From the NCBI RefSeq assembly GCF_019052365.1, contig NZ_JAHQUY010000026.1:1-40490 (forward strand): DNA of 40,490 bases, read 5' to 3'. The position numbers and the translations under genes are program-made. The notes below the pieces were generated by a model, which saw nothing but the letters and a program-made list of their open reading frames with translations, was not told where the DNA came from and searched no databases. Every line of letters begins with the position of its first letter. The stretch's first letter is position 1. Below, one piece after another: positions 1 to 7,908 of the stretch. This stretch comes from Leyella stercorea (GTDB taxonomy: Bacteria > Bacteroidota > Bacteroidia > Bacteroidales > Bacteroidaceae).

Positions 1-16
1 AATTTTTGTGCTTTCT

Positions 17-48
17 TTTGTCTGTTACATTTTTTTTTGGTTACTTTG
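17..48 (+). promoter_or_regulatory. Predicted promoter of galM
   Basis: TTTG at 17-20 and TTACTTTG at 41-48 are separated by 20 bp. This matches the Bacteroidota -33/-7 arrangement (TTTG, 19-21 bp, TAnnTTTG) with one mismatch in the -7 box. It would give a short leader before the ATG at 81. Confidence 0.5.
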
Positions 49-80
49 CATAAAATATAAGTAACTAAAAAACTTAATTT

Positions 81-1172
81 ATGATAAACACAACCGAAAT
101 AGAAAATATCTGCGGTCTGAAAAGAAGCGATTTTCAGGCTACAGTAGGCGGTAAAGAAACCGACCTTTTTATCTTGAAAAACAATCAGGGCAATGAAGTC
201 GCTATAACAAATTATGGTGGAGCACTCGTTGCTATCATGGTTCCAGATAAGAATGGCAATAGAGCTAACGTGATTCAGGGTCATGATAACATTCAAGACG
301 TTATAAACTCACCAGAACCTTATTTGTCTACACTCGTAGGACGCTACGGCAACCGTATCTGCAAGGGACGTTTCCAACTTCATGGCAAGGAGTATCAGTT
401 GCCTATCAACAACGGTCCGAATTGTCTGCATGGCGGATTGAAGGGCTTCAACGCAAAGGTTTGGGAGGCTCTCCAGATGAACGAACACACTCTCGTACTC
501 AAGTATGTAAGTCCTTATGGCGAAGAGGGCTTCTCTGGCGAGATGAAAGTAACTGTTGAATATTCGTTCACAGATGACAACGAGCTTGTTATCGAATATA
601 TGGCTACTACAAACAAGAAGACCGTTGTGAACCTCACAAGCCATGGTTTCTTCTCACTCGCAGGCATTGCTAACCCTACTCCTTCTATCGAGAATCTTGA
701 GTGCGAAATAAATGCTGACTACTATCTGCCGATTGACGAGACATCAATTCCTACCGGAGAAGTACGTTTCGTAAAGGGTACACCGTTCGACTTCCGCACA
801 CCGAAGACTGTAGGTCAGGATATTGATGCCGACCATGAACAGATCAAGAACGGTGCAGGCTATGACCATTGCTTTGTGCTCAACAAGAAGGAAGAGGGCG
901 AACTCAGCTTTGCAGCACGTATCAAGGAGCCGGTAAGTGGACGTACAATGGAGGTTTACACAACAGAACCTGGTGTTCAGGTTTACAGCGACAACTGGGC
1001 TGATGGTTATAAGGGACAGAACGGCGCAACATTCCCACGTCGCAGTGCTATCTGCTTTGAGGCACAGCACTTCCCCGATTCTCCTAACCATCCTTACTTC
1101 CCATCGGTGGTTCTTAATCCCGGTGGACAGTACACACAGAAGACAGTGTATAAGTTTGGAGTAGAAAAGTAA
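81..1172 (+). CDS. galM: Aldose 1-epimerase (mutarotase)
   Basis: Interconverts alpha and beta anomers of galactose or glucose in the cytoplasm, feeding galactokinase. At 363 aa it has the normal family length. Visible family signatures are LHGG with its His near residue 117, the NLTSH segment with a His near 188 (both matching the conserved active-site histidines), and ICFEAQHFPDSPNHP near the C terminus, which carries the catalytic Glu. There is no signal peptide, so an intracellular form is expected. It is the first gene of a three-gene galactose module, followed by a sugar transporter and galK. The promoter sits immediately upstream. The identification is firm; the preferred sugar is inferred from galK nearby. 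Confidence 0.95.
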   Translation: MINTTEIENICGLKRSDFQATVGGKETDLFILKNNQGNEVAITNYGGALVAIMVPDKNGNRANVIQGHDNIQDVINSPEPYLSTLVGRYGNRICKGRFQLHGKEYQLPINNGPNCLHGGLKGFNAKVWEALQMNEHTLVLKYVSPYGEEGFSGEMKVTVEYSFTDDNELVIEYMATTNKKTVVNLTSHGFFSLAGIANPTPSIENLECEINADYYLPIDETSIPTGEVRFVKGTPFDFRTPKTVGQDIDADHEQIKNGAGYDHCFVLNKKEEGELSFAARIKEPVSGRTMEVYTTEPGVQVYSDNWADGYKGQNGATFPRRSAICFEAQHFPDSPNHPYFPSVVLNPGGQYTQKTVYKFGVEK

Positions 1173-1182
1173 ACAGACTTTA

Positions 1183-1246
1183 TAGCGGGGGCATGCGGCC
1201 TCCGCTATTATGCATAAAACCAATGCGGAAGCTAACCCTTCCGCTA
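1183..1246 (+). terminator. Tandem hairpins between galM and the transporter gene
   Basis: The first hairpin is TAGCGGGGGC (1183-1192) with its partner at 1198-1207, ten pairs including one G-U and a 5-nt loop. The second is GCGGAAG (1225-1231) with CTTCCGC (1238-1244). No long T-run follows the first; the second is followed by TACTTTATT. The segment TCCGCTA occurs in both 3' arms, so alternative pairing is possible. It probably acts as a partial terminator or attenuator inside the operon. Confidence 0.5.
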
Positions 1247-1297
1247 CTTTATTGAATGTACTAATCAATAAAAATAACTAAAACAACAAACAAAACA

Positions 1298-2593
1298 ATG
1301 GGAAATTCCACAACAAAAAAAGGTAATTTCGTTGCTATTCTCGCAATGATTTTCCTCTTTGCTATGATTGCCTTTGTGACAAACCTTTGCTCACCAATGG
1401 CTGTCATTTTGAAAAACAACTTCAGCGTTTCTGATACCCTTGCACAGGTAGGTAACTACGGCAACTTTGGCGCTTACTTCCTTATGGGTATTCCTGCTGG
1501 TCTTCTTATCCAGAAGTTTGGTTATAAGAAAACAGCACTTCTCGCTTTAATCGTAGGTATTATCGGTCTTCTTATCCAGTGGCTCAGTGGTTCTATGGGC
1601 TTCGTTGTTTACCTCATCGGTGCTTTCATCTCTGGTCTTTGCATGTGTATGCTCAACACAGTTGTAAACCCGATGCTTAACCTCCTCGGTGGTGGTGGTA
1701 ACACTGGCAACCAGTTGGTTCAGATTGGTGGTGTGTTCAACTCTGCTGCTGCAGTTTGTGTTTATATTCTCATGGGTGCACTTATCGGCGACGCAAGCAC
1801 AGCTAAGGTTTCTGCTGCTACTCCAGCATTGATGATCGCTCTTGCTATCTTTGTTTTCGCACTTGTTGTGATTTTCTTCACCAAGATTCAGGAGCCTGAG
1901 CAGCCTAAGGTTGACGCTTTGGCTAACGACAAGTATAGCTGCTTCTCTTTCCGTCACTTCAAGCTTGGTATGCTTGCTATTGCAATCTATGGCGCAGTAG
2001 AGGTTTGTCCTCCTACTTACATTCTCGCTTACCTTACCTCTGCAAAGGATGCTGCAAATCCGGGTCTTGCTATGGACGCAGGCTATGTTGGTACTCTTAG
2101 TGCTGTATACTTCATCTTCATGCTTATCGGCCGTTTCGTAGGTGGTATGATTGGCGGTAAGGTTTCTGCAAAGGCCATGATCGCTACTGTTAGCTTTGTT
2201 GCAATGGTTCTCGTTGCATTAGGTATTATGCTTCCTGTTGAGCAGACCATTAGCTTCCCTGGCATCGACTACACAACTCTCAGCTTGAAGTGGGGAGAGA
2301 TTCCTGTTGGTATCTTTGCTATCATGCTTGTAGGTTTCTGTGCATCTGTAATGTGGGGTGGTATCTTCAATCTTGCTACAGAGGGTCTTGGCAAGTATAC
2401 AGCAAAGGCTTCTGGTGCTTTCATGATGATGGTTGCAGGTTTCGCTGTGATGATTGGTATTCAGGGTCTTGTTATCGACCTCACACATAACTATATGGCA
2501 AGTTTCATCGTTGTACTCCTTGCTGCAGCATACATCTTCTACTACGCTCTTTGGGGTTCAAAGAACGTCAACACAGACATTCCTGTAGAATAA
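1298..2593 (+). CDS. Sugar MFS transporter (FucP/GluP-type, glucose/galactose)
   Basis: Inner-membrane major facilitator protein of 431 aa, with about twelve strongly hydrophobic segments from residue 11 to the C terminus. It resembles the FucP/GluP group of sugar:H+ symporters. The N-terminal half carries the family-like AYFLMGIPAGLLIQKFGYKK segment (roughly residues 55-75), where a charged loop follows TM2. Glycine- and alanine-rich helices dominate, and a hydrophilic central loop near residues 195-220 separates the two six-helix bundles. It lies between galM and galK, so galactose and/or glucose is the likely substrate; this is inference from context. A clear hairpin terminator follows the stop codon. 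Confidence 0.88.
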   Translation: MGNSTTKKGNFVAILAMIFLFAMIAFVTNLCSPMAVILKNNFSVSDTLAQVGNYGNFGAYFLMGIPAGLLIQKFGYKKTALLALIVGIIGLLIQWLSGSMGFVVYLIGAFISGLCMCMLNTVVNPMLNLLGGGGNTGNQLVQIGGVFNSAAAVCVYILMGALIGDASTAKVSAATPALMIALAIFVFALVVIFFTKIQEPEQPKVDALANDKYSCFSFRHFKLGMLAIAIYGAVEVCPPTYILAYLTSAKDAANPGLAMDAGYVGTLSAVYFIFMLIGRFVGGMIGGKVSAKAMIATVSFVAMVLVALGIMLPVEQTISFPGIDYTTLSLKWGEIPVGIFAIMLVGFCASVMWGGIFNLATEGLGKYTAKASGAFMMMVAGFAVMIGIQGLVIDLTHNYMASFIVVLLAAAYIFYYALWGSKNVNTDIPVE

Positions 2594-2604
2594 TTGAATA
2601 TATA

Positions 2605-2634
2605 AAGGCTTGCTCTTGCGGGCAAGCCTTTTTT
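2605..2634 (+). terminator. Rho-independent terminator after the MFS gene
   Basis: Arms AAGGCTTGC (2605-2613) and GCAAGCCTT (2622-2630) pair perfectly and run into six T residues (2629-2634). It lies 11 bases after the transporter stop and 38 bases before galK, so galK transcription is either reduced read-through or has its own promoter. Confidence 0.85.
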
Positions 2635-2671
2635 CACAAATAAAACATTTATAACTAAAACCTTATTAATT

Positions 2672-3832
2672 ATGGATATCGAATTTGTAAGAAGCCGCTT
2701 CATTAAGCACTTCGATGGTAAGACAGGCAATATTTATCAGTCACCAGGTCGTATTAACCTCATTGGTGAGCATACCGACTATAACGGAGGTTTCGTTTTC
2801 CCAGGTGCAGTAGATAAGGGCATCATGGCTGAACTTCGTCCGAATGGCACAAATACTGTTATGTGCTACTCAATTGACCTTAAAGACCGTGTAGAGTTCA
2901 AGGTTGACGATCCGCAGGGACCACGCGCAAGCTGGGCACGCTACATCTATGGCGTTATTCAAGAGATGCGTAAGCTCGGTGTTGACGTGAAAGGTTTCAA
3001 TACTGCGTTTGCAGGTGACGTGCCTCTCGGTGCTGGTATGTCTTCTTCAGCTGCTCTTGAGAGCTGCTTCGCTTTTGCTATCAACGATCTCTTCGGCGAT
3101 AACAAGGTAAGTAAGTGGGATATGGCTCTCGCTGGTCAGGCTACAGAGCACAACTACTGTGGTGTAAACTGCGGTATCATGGACCAGTTCGCAAGTGTAT
3201 TCGGTAAGGAGGGTTGCCTCATGCGTCTCGACTGCCGCAGCCGCGAGTTCGAATATTTCCCCTTCAAGCCTGTTGGCTACAAACTGGTGCTCCTCAACTC
3301 TTGCGTGAAGCATGAGCTTGCCGGCTCTCCTTACAACGACCGCCGCAACTCTTGCGAGAATGTTGTTAAGCATATCGCTGCTAAGCATCCGGAGGCTCAC
3401 TTCGAGACTCTGCGCGACTGCACATGGGAACAGCTTGAGGAGGTTAAGGCTGAAGTAGGTGAGGAAGACTACAAGCGCGCTCACTTCGTACTCGGCGAAA
3501 AAGACCGTGTTCTTGCTGTTTGTGATGCTCTTAATGCAGGCGACTACGAGACTGTTGGCAAGAAGATGTACGAAACTCATGAAGGTCTCAGCAAGGAGTA
3601 TGAGGTTTCTTGTGAAGAACTCGACTTCCTCAACGACATCGCCAAGGAGAATGGCGTTACTGGTAGCCGTATCATGGGTGGCGGTTTCGGTGGCTGCACA
3701 ATCAACCTCGTAAAGGACGAGCTTTATGATCAGTTCATCGCTGACGCCAAGGCTAAATACTCTGCAAAATATGGCAAGGAGCCGAAGGTAATCGACGTTG
3801 TTATCAGCGAAGGTTCACACAAGGTTTCCTAA
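2672..3832 (+). CDS. galK: Galactokinase
   Basis: Phosphorylates galactose at C1 with ATP, the entry step of the Leloir pathway. The 386-aa protein shows all GHMP-kinase landmarks: the galactokinase signature GRINLIGEHTDYNGG (residues 26-40), the ATP loop PLGAGMSSSAALES (118-131), NCGIMDQFASVFG containing the catalytic Asp near residue 170, and MGGGFGGC near 335. Length and start match the family. It is third in the galM-transporter-galK module. No galT follows; galE lies about 13 kb away. The last codons and stop are partly duplicated just downstream (3848-3869). Confidence 0.97.
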   Translation: MDIEFVRSRFIKHFDGKTGNIYQSPGRINLIGEHTDYNGGFVFPGAVDKGIMAELRPNGTNTVMCYSIDLKDRVEFKVDDPQGPRASWARYIYGVIQEMRKLGVDVKGFNTAFAGDVPLGAGMSSSAALESCFAFAINDLFGDNKVSKWDMALAGQATEHNYCGVNCGIMDQFASVFGKEGCLMRLDCRSREFEYFPFKPVGYKLVLLNSCVKHELAGSPYNDRRNSCENVVKHIAAKHPEAHFETLRDCTWEQLEEVKAEVGEEDYKRAHFVLGEKDRVLAVCDALNAGDYETVGKKMYETHEGLSKEYEVSCEELDFLNDIAKENGVTGSRIMGGGFGGCTINLVKDELYDQFIADAKAKYSAKYGKEPKVIDVVISEGSHKVS

Positions 3833-3869
3833 ATTAGCTCCATAACAGTTTCCTAGATTAGCTCTATAA
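3824..3869 (+). repeat. Imperfect tandem duplication of the galK 3' end
   Basis: The 22 bases at 3824-3845 (GTTTCCTAAATTAGCTCC plus CATAA's last four bases) recur at 3848-3869 with two substitutions, a period of 24. The first copy contains the last codons and stop of galK; the second is non-coding. Confidence 0.8.
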
Positions 3870-3880
3870 TAATATGTGTA

Positions 3881-3915
3881 AGGGCAATTCAATAGCGATA
3901 TTGAATTGCCCTTTT
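3881..3915 (+). terminator. Terminator after galK
   Basis: Arms AGGGCAATTCAAT (3881-3893) and ATTGAATTGCCCT (3900-3912) pair perfectly over 13 bp with a 6-nt loop and end in TTTT. An A-run is lacking on the other side, so it points forward from galK. Confidence 0.85.
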
Positions 3916-3938
3916 ATTGTGTCTATATGTATTCTCGC

Positions 3939-4066
3939 CGTTCGCGTACGGAATCTGATCGGGCGGCGTACGGAATCTGATCGGGCGGCGTACGGAATCT
4001 GATCGGACAGCGTACGGAATCTGATCGGGTCGCGTACGGAATCAGCATAGACAACGAACGCGAACG
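3939..4066. repeat. 22-bp tandem repeat array bounded by an inverted repeat
   Basis: Four full 22-bp units start at 3944, 3966, 3988 and 4010, and a partial fifth occupies 4032-4043. Each begins GCGTACGGAATCTGATCGG; only the last three bases vary (gcg, gcg, aca with GGACA, gtc). The array is bracketed by CGTTCGCG (3939-3946) and CGCGAACG (4059-4066). It lies between the galK terminator and the 3' end of dinB, so it is outside any gene. There are no spacers and no cas genes, so it is not a CRISPR. Function unknown; it may be a minisatellite or a protein-binding array. Confidence 0.85.
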
Positions 4067-4125
4067 ATGACTAAAGCCTGCATACGGCGTGTCATTCTCT
4101 TAGAATGAAATTCTCATGAATACTA

Positions 4126-5232
4126 TCAATATTCAGCAAAAGGCAGTTGTGGTTCCTCTTGTTTGGATTTTGTTAATAATTTATTTTTGGGTTTATCGTC
4201 GCCCAAACTTACACCAAGCCCCATTAACCTTATAGGATGAGAGGCGTTAATCTCCACTTTTTGTAGTAACTTTTTTGCTAAAGGTAGAATCGTATCTTTA
4301 GATGTTAGTGGGGTAGCGCAGGTCAGGCTTCTTGTAACTTGCGTAAAGTCGGCGTATTTCACTTTTAATGTAAGTGTGTGACCAGAAAAACCGCTCTTAT
4401 CAAGGCGGTTTACCAGTTCCAATGTTATGTGGTATAGTTCGATAATAACATTCGATTTCAACGAAAGGTCTTGAGCGAATGTACTTTCGCAACTAACCGA
4501 TTTTCTATCATTTCGTGCTTCTACTGGACTATCATCAATACCACGTGCATAGTCATAGAACAATTGCCCACGTTTTCCAAACAAACGTGATAGGGTAGAC
4601 AGCGATTGATTTCGCAACTGCCGAACTTTAAATATACCCAACGAATGCAATTCGAGTGCAGTTTTATGCCCCACAAGCCACAAGTCCTCTACCTTTAACT
4701 TGTCTAAAAACGCGATAGCATTATCAGGATGAATGATACATAAGCCGTCGGGCTTATTATAATCGGAGGCTATCTTGGCAAGCAATTTACAATAAGATAC
4801 ACCGGCCGAAGCCGTTAAGCCAAGTTCATCATGAATTGCAGCCTTTATTTCTTTTGCAATATCTGCAGCTAATTCAATACCTTTTTTATTTTGTGTAACA
4901 TCCAAAAACGCTTCGTCAAGTGATATCGGTTCTATTAAGTCGGTATATCTTTGAAATATATTATGAATTTTATTGGAAATTTCTTTATACCGCTCAAATC
5001 GAGGTTCTATTATCAACAAATTAGGACAAAGTCTTTTTGCCATTCTAATGGATTGCGCAGAATGTACGCCATAACGACGCGCCTCATAACTCGCAGTAGA
5101 AACAACACCGCGGTCAGAATCGTGTCCAACAACGATTGCTTTCCCTGCAAGATTATTGTTATCAAGTCGTTCCACAGCAGCATAGAAGCAATCCATGTCT
5201 ATATGTATTATCTTACGATAGTGTTGCATCAT
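4126..5232 (-). CDS. dinB: DNA polymerase IV (Y-family translesion polymerase)
   Basis: Error-prone Y-family polymerase that extends past damaged template bases. The 368-aa protein has the palm motif IHIDMDCFYAAVE (residues 9-21, metal-binding Asp12, with F16-Y17 beside it as the steric-gate region) and SLDEAFLDVT (104-113, catalytic Asp106/Glu107). Next comes the helix-hairpin-helix thumb region (LWLVGHKTALELHSLGI) and the little-finger domain. The C terminus ends in PQLPFAEY, where QLPF resembles a beta-clamp-binding peptide. It starts with two consecutive Met codons; either could be used. It lies downstream of the TamA-like gene on the same strand, separated by about 300 bases with a hairpin, so it is probably a separate unit. 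Confidence 0.96.
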   Translation of the reverse strand: MMQHYRKIIHIDMDCFYAAVERLDNNNLAGKAIVVGHDSDRGVVSTASYEARRYGVHSAQSIRMAKRLCPNLLIIEPRFERYKEISNKIHNIFQRYTDLIEPISLDEAFLDVTQNKKGIELAADIAKEIKAAIHDELGLTASAGVSYCKLLAKIASDYNKPDGLCIIHPDNAIAFLDKLKVEDLWLVGHKTALELHSLGIFKVRQLRNQSLSTLSRLFGKRGQLFYDYARGIDDSPVEARNDRKSVSCESTFAQDLSLKSNVIIELYHITLELVNRLDKSGFSGHTLTLKVKYADFTQVTRSLTCATPLTSKDTILPLAKKLLQKVEINASHPIRLMGLGVSLGDDKPKNKLLTKSKQEEPQLPFAEY

Positions 5233-5540
5233 TTATAGTTATGAAGTTATTCATTATTCAAGTTATGCCAATAATTTACTTTGCAAGACCTATTTATCAT
5301 AAACCTGTGCAAATCACATCAAATTTACAAAATATTATTGAATAATATAGTATCTTCCATGTATAAATTTATAATCTTAAAGGATAACTCTCTATAACGG
5401 ACATTATGATAAATATGCGTTTTATTTTTATAAAATCATTAATCTTATCAATCCACTTCTCTACTGATAACACATCAAGATATCGATAAATCGTCGACAT
5501 CTTGATGTATGTTTATTATTCCTTCTTGTTGACGTATTGT
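5233..5540. other. Intergenic region between dinB and the TamA-like gene
   Basis: This AT-rich stretch of about 308 bases has no credible gene. It contains a hairpin with arms ACATCAAGAT (5472-5481) and ATCTTGATGT (5499-5508), placed as a terminator or 3' stabiliser for the upstream minus-strand gene. A possible minus-strand -7 box for dinB is CAAATTTA on the plus strand (5320-5327, reading TAAATTTG), but no -33 element is convincing. Confidence 0.6.
5472..5508 (-). terminator. Hairpin downstream of the TamA-like gene
   Basis: A perfect 10-bp stem (5472-5481 with 5499-5508) encloses a 17-nt loop that can pair further internally. It lies 32 bases past the minus-strand stop at 5541. No strong U-tract follows, so termination may be inefficient. 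Confidence 0.5.
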
Positions 5541-7763
5541 TTAGAACGGCATTCCTACGGCGAAGTGCAAAGTCATGTCCTTTAAACGTGGATTTGTTAT
5601 TGGGAAATGTTGATTGTTTGTATCGTATGCAGGATCAACAGCCTTCATGCCGAAATCCACTCGCATGATAAAGTAATCCAGATTCAAGCGTAATCCTAAA
5701 CCATATCCTACAGCTATCTGTTTGTAGAATTCGTTGAACTTGAATTGTCCTCCAGGTTGGTCTTTATAGTTTTTCAAAGTCCATATATTTCCTGCATCGA
5801 CAAAGAATGCACAATTGAATTTCCAAAACAAGAACGTACGCAACTCCATATTCATATCAAGCTTCATATCGCCAGTTTGGTTTATGAAGTCGATACGGCC
5901 ATCCTTTCCCTTGAATTTACCAGGACCAAGTGCGCGGACGTTCCAACCTCTAACAGAGTTTGCGCCACCTGAGAAATAACGCTTTTCAAATGGAAGAATT
6001 GTACTATTTCCATAAGGATAAGCAATACCAAGTCCGAAGTGCAATGCGAGTGTATTCTTTGTATCGATTTTTACGAGACGTGTATAATCAATATCTCCCT
6101 TAACATATTGTGCATAAGCAATTTTAAAGAGCGTGTACTGATTTTGGGCGTTGCGTCTAGACTTAAACAGATTTGAGATGCCGTATAGCAAGTTTCCACC
6201 TATTTCTACGTTAGAACGCAGAGCGTTTTTGGAATCGCTGAATGAATAATTCAATCCAGTTCGCAGGATAAAGATATCCTCGTAATTATATCTAAGGATG
6301 GCATTTCTATTTGAAGCATCATCAAGATATTCCTTTTTAAAAGTTGCAGAAATCCATGGCATGTGTACATAGTTTATGTCCAAGAAATCAAATCTGTATG
6401 ATGGTTTCTTTCTGCCCATGCTCCAATGATAGCGCCATGCAGCAGTAAGCACTCGACGATGGAACTCCGGTCGATTCTGCATGTTGTAACTAAAGAGCAA
6501 TTCAGACTTCATACGGTTCTTCTTACGAAATCTTTCGGACAGGAAAGGAGCAATAATACGCGGAAAAGCTAACTTTGTTTCGATATTATATTCCACATAA
6601 TTCTCGTTCTGATAACCCTCAAGTCCCTTGATTGCCTCGTATGCACCACGCAACTGGACACTGAATGTCTCACTTCCACGGAACAAATTATTGTTTGTAT
6701 AAGTCAACGAAGCTGCAGCACCAAAATCACCAGCTGTATTTGTACCTTCAGGTTGGAAAGATATGGAATTAGGCTTTCGCGTGCTTATCTGCACGTTACA
6801 ATCCAAAAGATTTGTATCGGGCAGTTCCTCAAAATGAATGTTTGTATAACGAACAGCCTGCAGACGTGCAAAGTTGTTGTAAGTATTTTGGACATCCTCT
6901 GAGCAGAATAAAGCATCAGGTGCAATTACTGTATTGTTATAGAGTACACGCTTGCGTAATGGCAGTTTCTTGCCATCACCAGAACGGAAATAAATATTGT
7001 TAATGATATATTTCTTGTGCGGAGTCTCAGGGCTATTATTTGAGCTTCTATACTTTATAAGATGGAGCTCAACGTCTACCCTATTGCTCTTGCCAATAGT
7101 GTCAACTACGTAATGAATAAAATCCTTATTGAACTTGTAATAACCATTATTCAGAAGAATCTGTGCAATACGTTTGCGCTCAGCATCAAGAGTTGATGTT
7201 GAAAAAGGAATACCTCTCTTTAACAGTTTTCCTTTGAAGGCTTTCTCCTCAAGTAAGGGCAAGAGTGTTTCGTCCTCTATTACATATTTAACTGAATCAA
7301 CGTAATATAAAACGTTTGGATTTATGGTATATCGAACAGTTGCCTTCTTGTTCTTTTTAGCTACAATATAAGAGGCTTCAGCTTGCAGATATCCCATTGA
7401 CTTCATTGCCGATACCATGTTGTCGCATGACTTTTTCGTCTTTAACGAATCGAAAACAACAGGGCTCTCCCCTATTCTTCTCAGTGTGCGATTTATCCAT
7501 TTTGTGCTGTCTCTGCCAGACAAGCTATATATGCCCAAAGGAAGCTTTATTAAAGAGAACCACTTAGAGTTTGGACGCTGCGCATAATAAGGTTCGAGCG
7601 ATTTCGCATTAAAAGACTTTTCATCGCTGCTTATCGTGCAACTTTTCAAAAGACAATCGTCATCGGCAATGAACTTCGTTGAGGAACAAGAAGAGATAAA
7701 GGCTAATATAGCTATCATCCCTAACGTTATTGAAGCAGACTTTATTTTGACCTTAGACAACAT
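5541..7763 (-). CDS. TamA/BamA-like outer-membrane lipoprotein (TamL type)
   Basis: Omp85-superfamily outer-membrane protein, probably for translocation or assembly of envelope proteins or lipids. I chose the ATG at 7763 (740 aa) because it gives a clean lipoprotein signal: basic start MLSKVKIK, hydrophobic stretch, then FISSC-SS with the lipid-acceptor Cys at residue 26. A longer frame reaches 7955 but its extra 64 residues are unrelated hydrophobic sequence and cover the promoter. The N-terminal third has POTRA-like repeats. The C-terminal half is a surface-antigen (D15) barrel with alternating aromatic strands, a VRGW segment typical of the L6 loop, and the terminal LHFAVGMPF. Lipidated TamA homologues are characteristic of Bacteroidota. 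It is divergent from the rRNA methylase gene, with facing promoters. Confidence 0.88.
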   Translation of the reverse strand: MLSKVKIKSASITLGMIAILAFISSCSSTKFIADDDCLLKSCTISSDEKSFNAKSLEPYYAQRPNSKWFSLIKLPLGIYSLSGRDSTKWINRTLRRIGESPVVFDSLKTKKSCDNMVSAMKSMGYLQAEASYIVAKKNKKATVRYTINPNVLYYVDSVKYVIEDETLLPLLEEKAFKGKLLKRGIPFSTSTLDAERKRIAQILLNNGYYKFNKDFIHYVVDTIGKSNRVDVELHLIKYRSSNNSPETPHKKYIINNIYFRSGDGKKLPLRKRVLYNNTVIAPDALFCSEDVQNTYNNFARLQAVRYTNIHFEELPDTNLLDCNVQISTRKPNSISFQPEGTNTAGDFGAAASLTYTNNNLFRGSETFSVQLRGAYEAIKGLEGYQNENYVEYNIETKLAFPRIIAPFLSERFRKKNRMKSELLFSYNMQNRPEFHRRVLTAAWRYHWSMGRKKPSYRFDFLDINYVHMPWISATFKKEYLDDASNRNAILRYNYEDIFILRTGLNYSFSDSKNALRSNVEIGGNLLYGISNLFKSRRNAQNQYTLFKIAYAQYVKGDIDYTRLVKIDTKNTLALHFGLGIAYPYGNSTILPFEKRYFSGGANSVRGWNVRALGPGKFKGKDGRIDFINQTGDMKLDMNMELRTFLFWKFNCAFFVDAGNIWTLKNYKDQPGGQFKFNEFYKQIAVGYGLGLRLNLDYFIMRVDFGMKAVDPAYDTNNQHFPITNPRLKDMTLHFAVGMPF

Positions 7764-7811
7764 CTTTACTAATAGTACTAAATTAATATTCATTATGTTT
7801 GAAAAACCATG

Positions 7812-7849
7812 CAAAGATACAAAAAAAACGATAAATATTGCTACCTTTG
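7812..7849. promoter_or_regulatory. Facing divergent promoters (TamL-type gene and rRNA methylase)
   Basis: Plus-strand TACCTTTG (7842-7849) and minus-strand TATCTTTG (7819-7812) both match TAnnTTTG exactly. Their predicted -33 regions fall on one another's -7 boxes, so the two polymerases would occupy overlapping DNA. No good TTTG -33 element is seen for either. Confidence 0.6.
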
Positions 7850-7908
7850 CAGAGTCTTTTACTCGAAGTGAAGATTCATAACGTATTTTGATAGTTTTAA
7901 TTAAGAAG

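Noticed and set aside
3944..4043. Possible CRISPR
   Set aside because: Units are contiguous at 22 bp with no spacers, and no cas genes are in the window.
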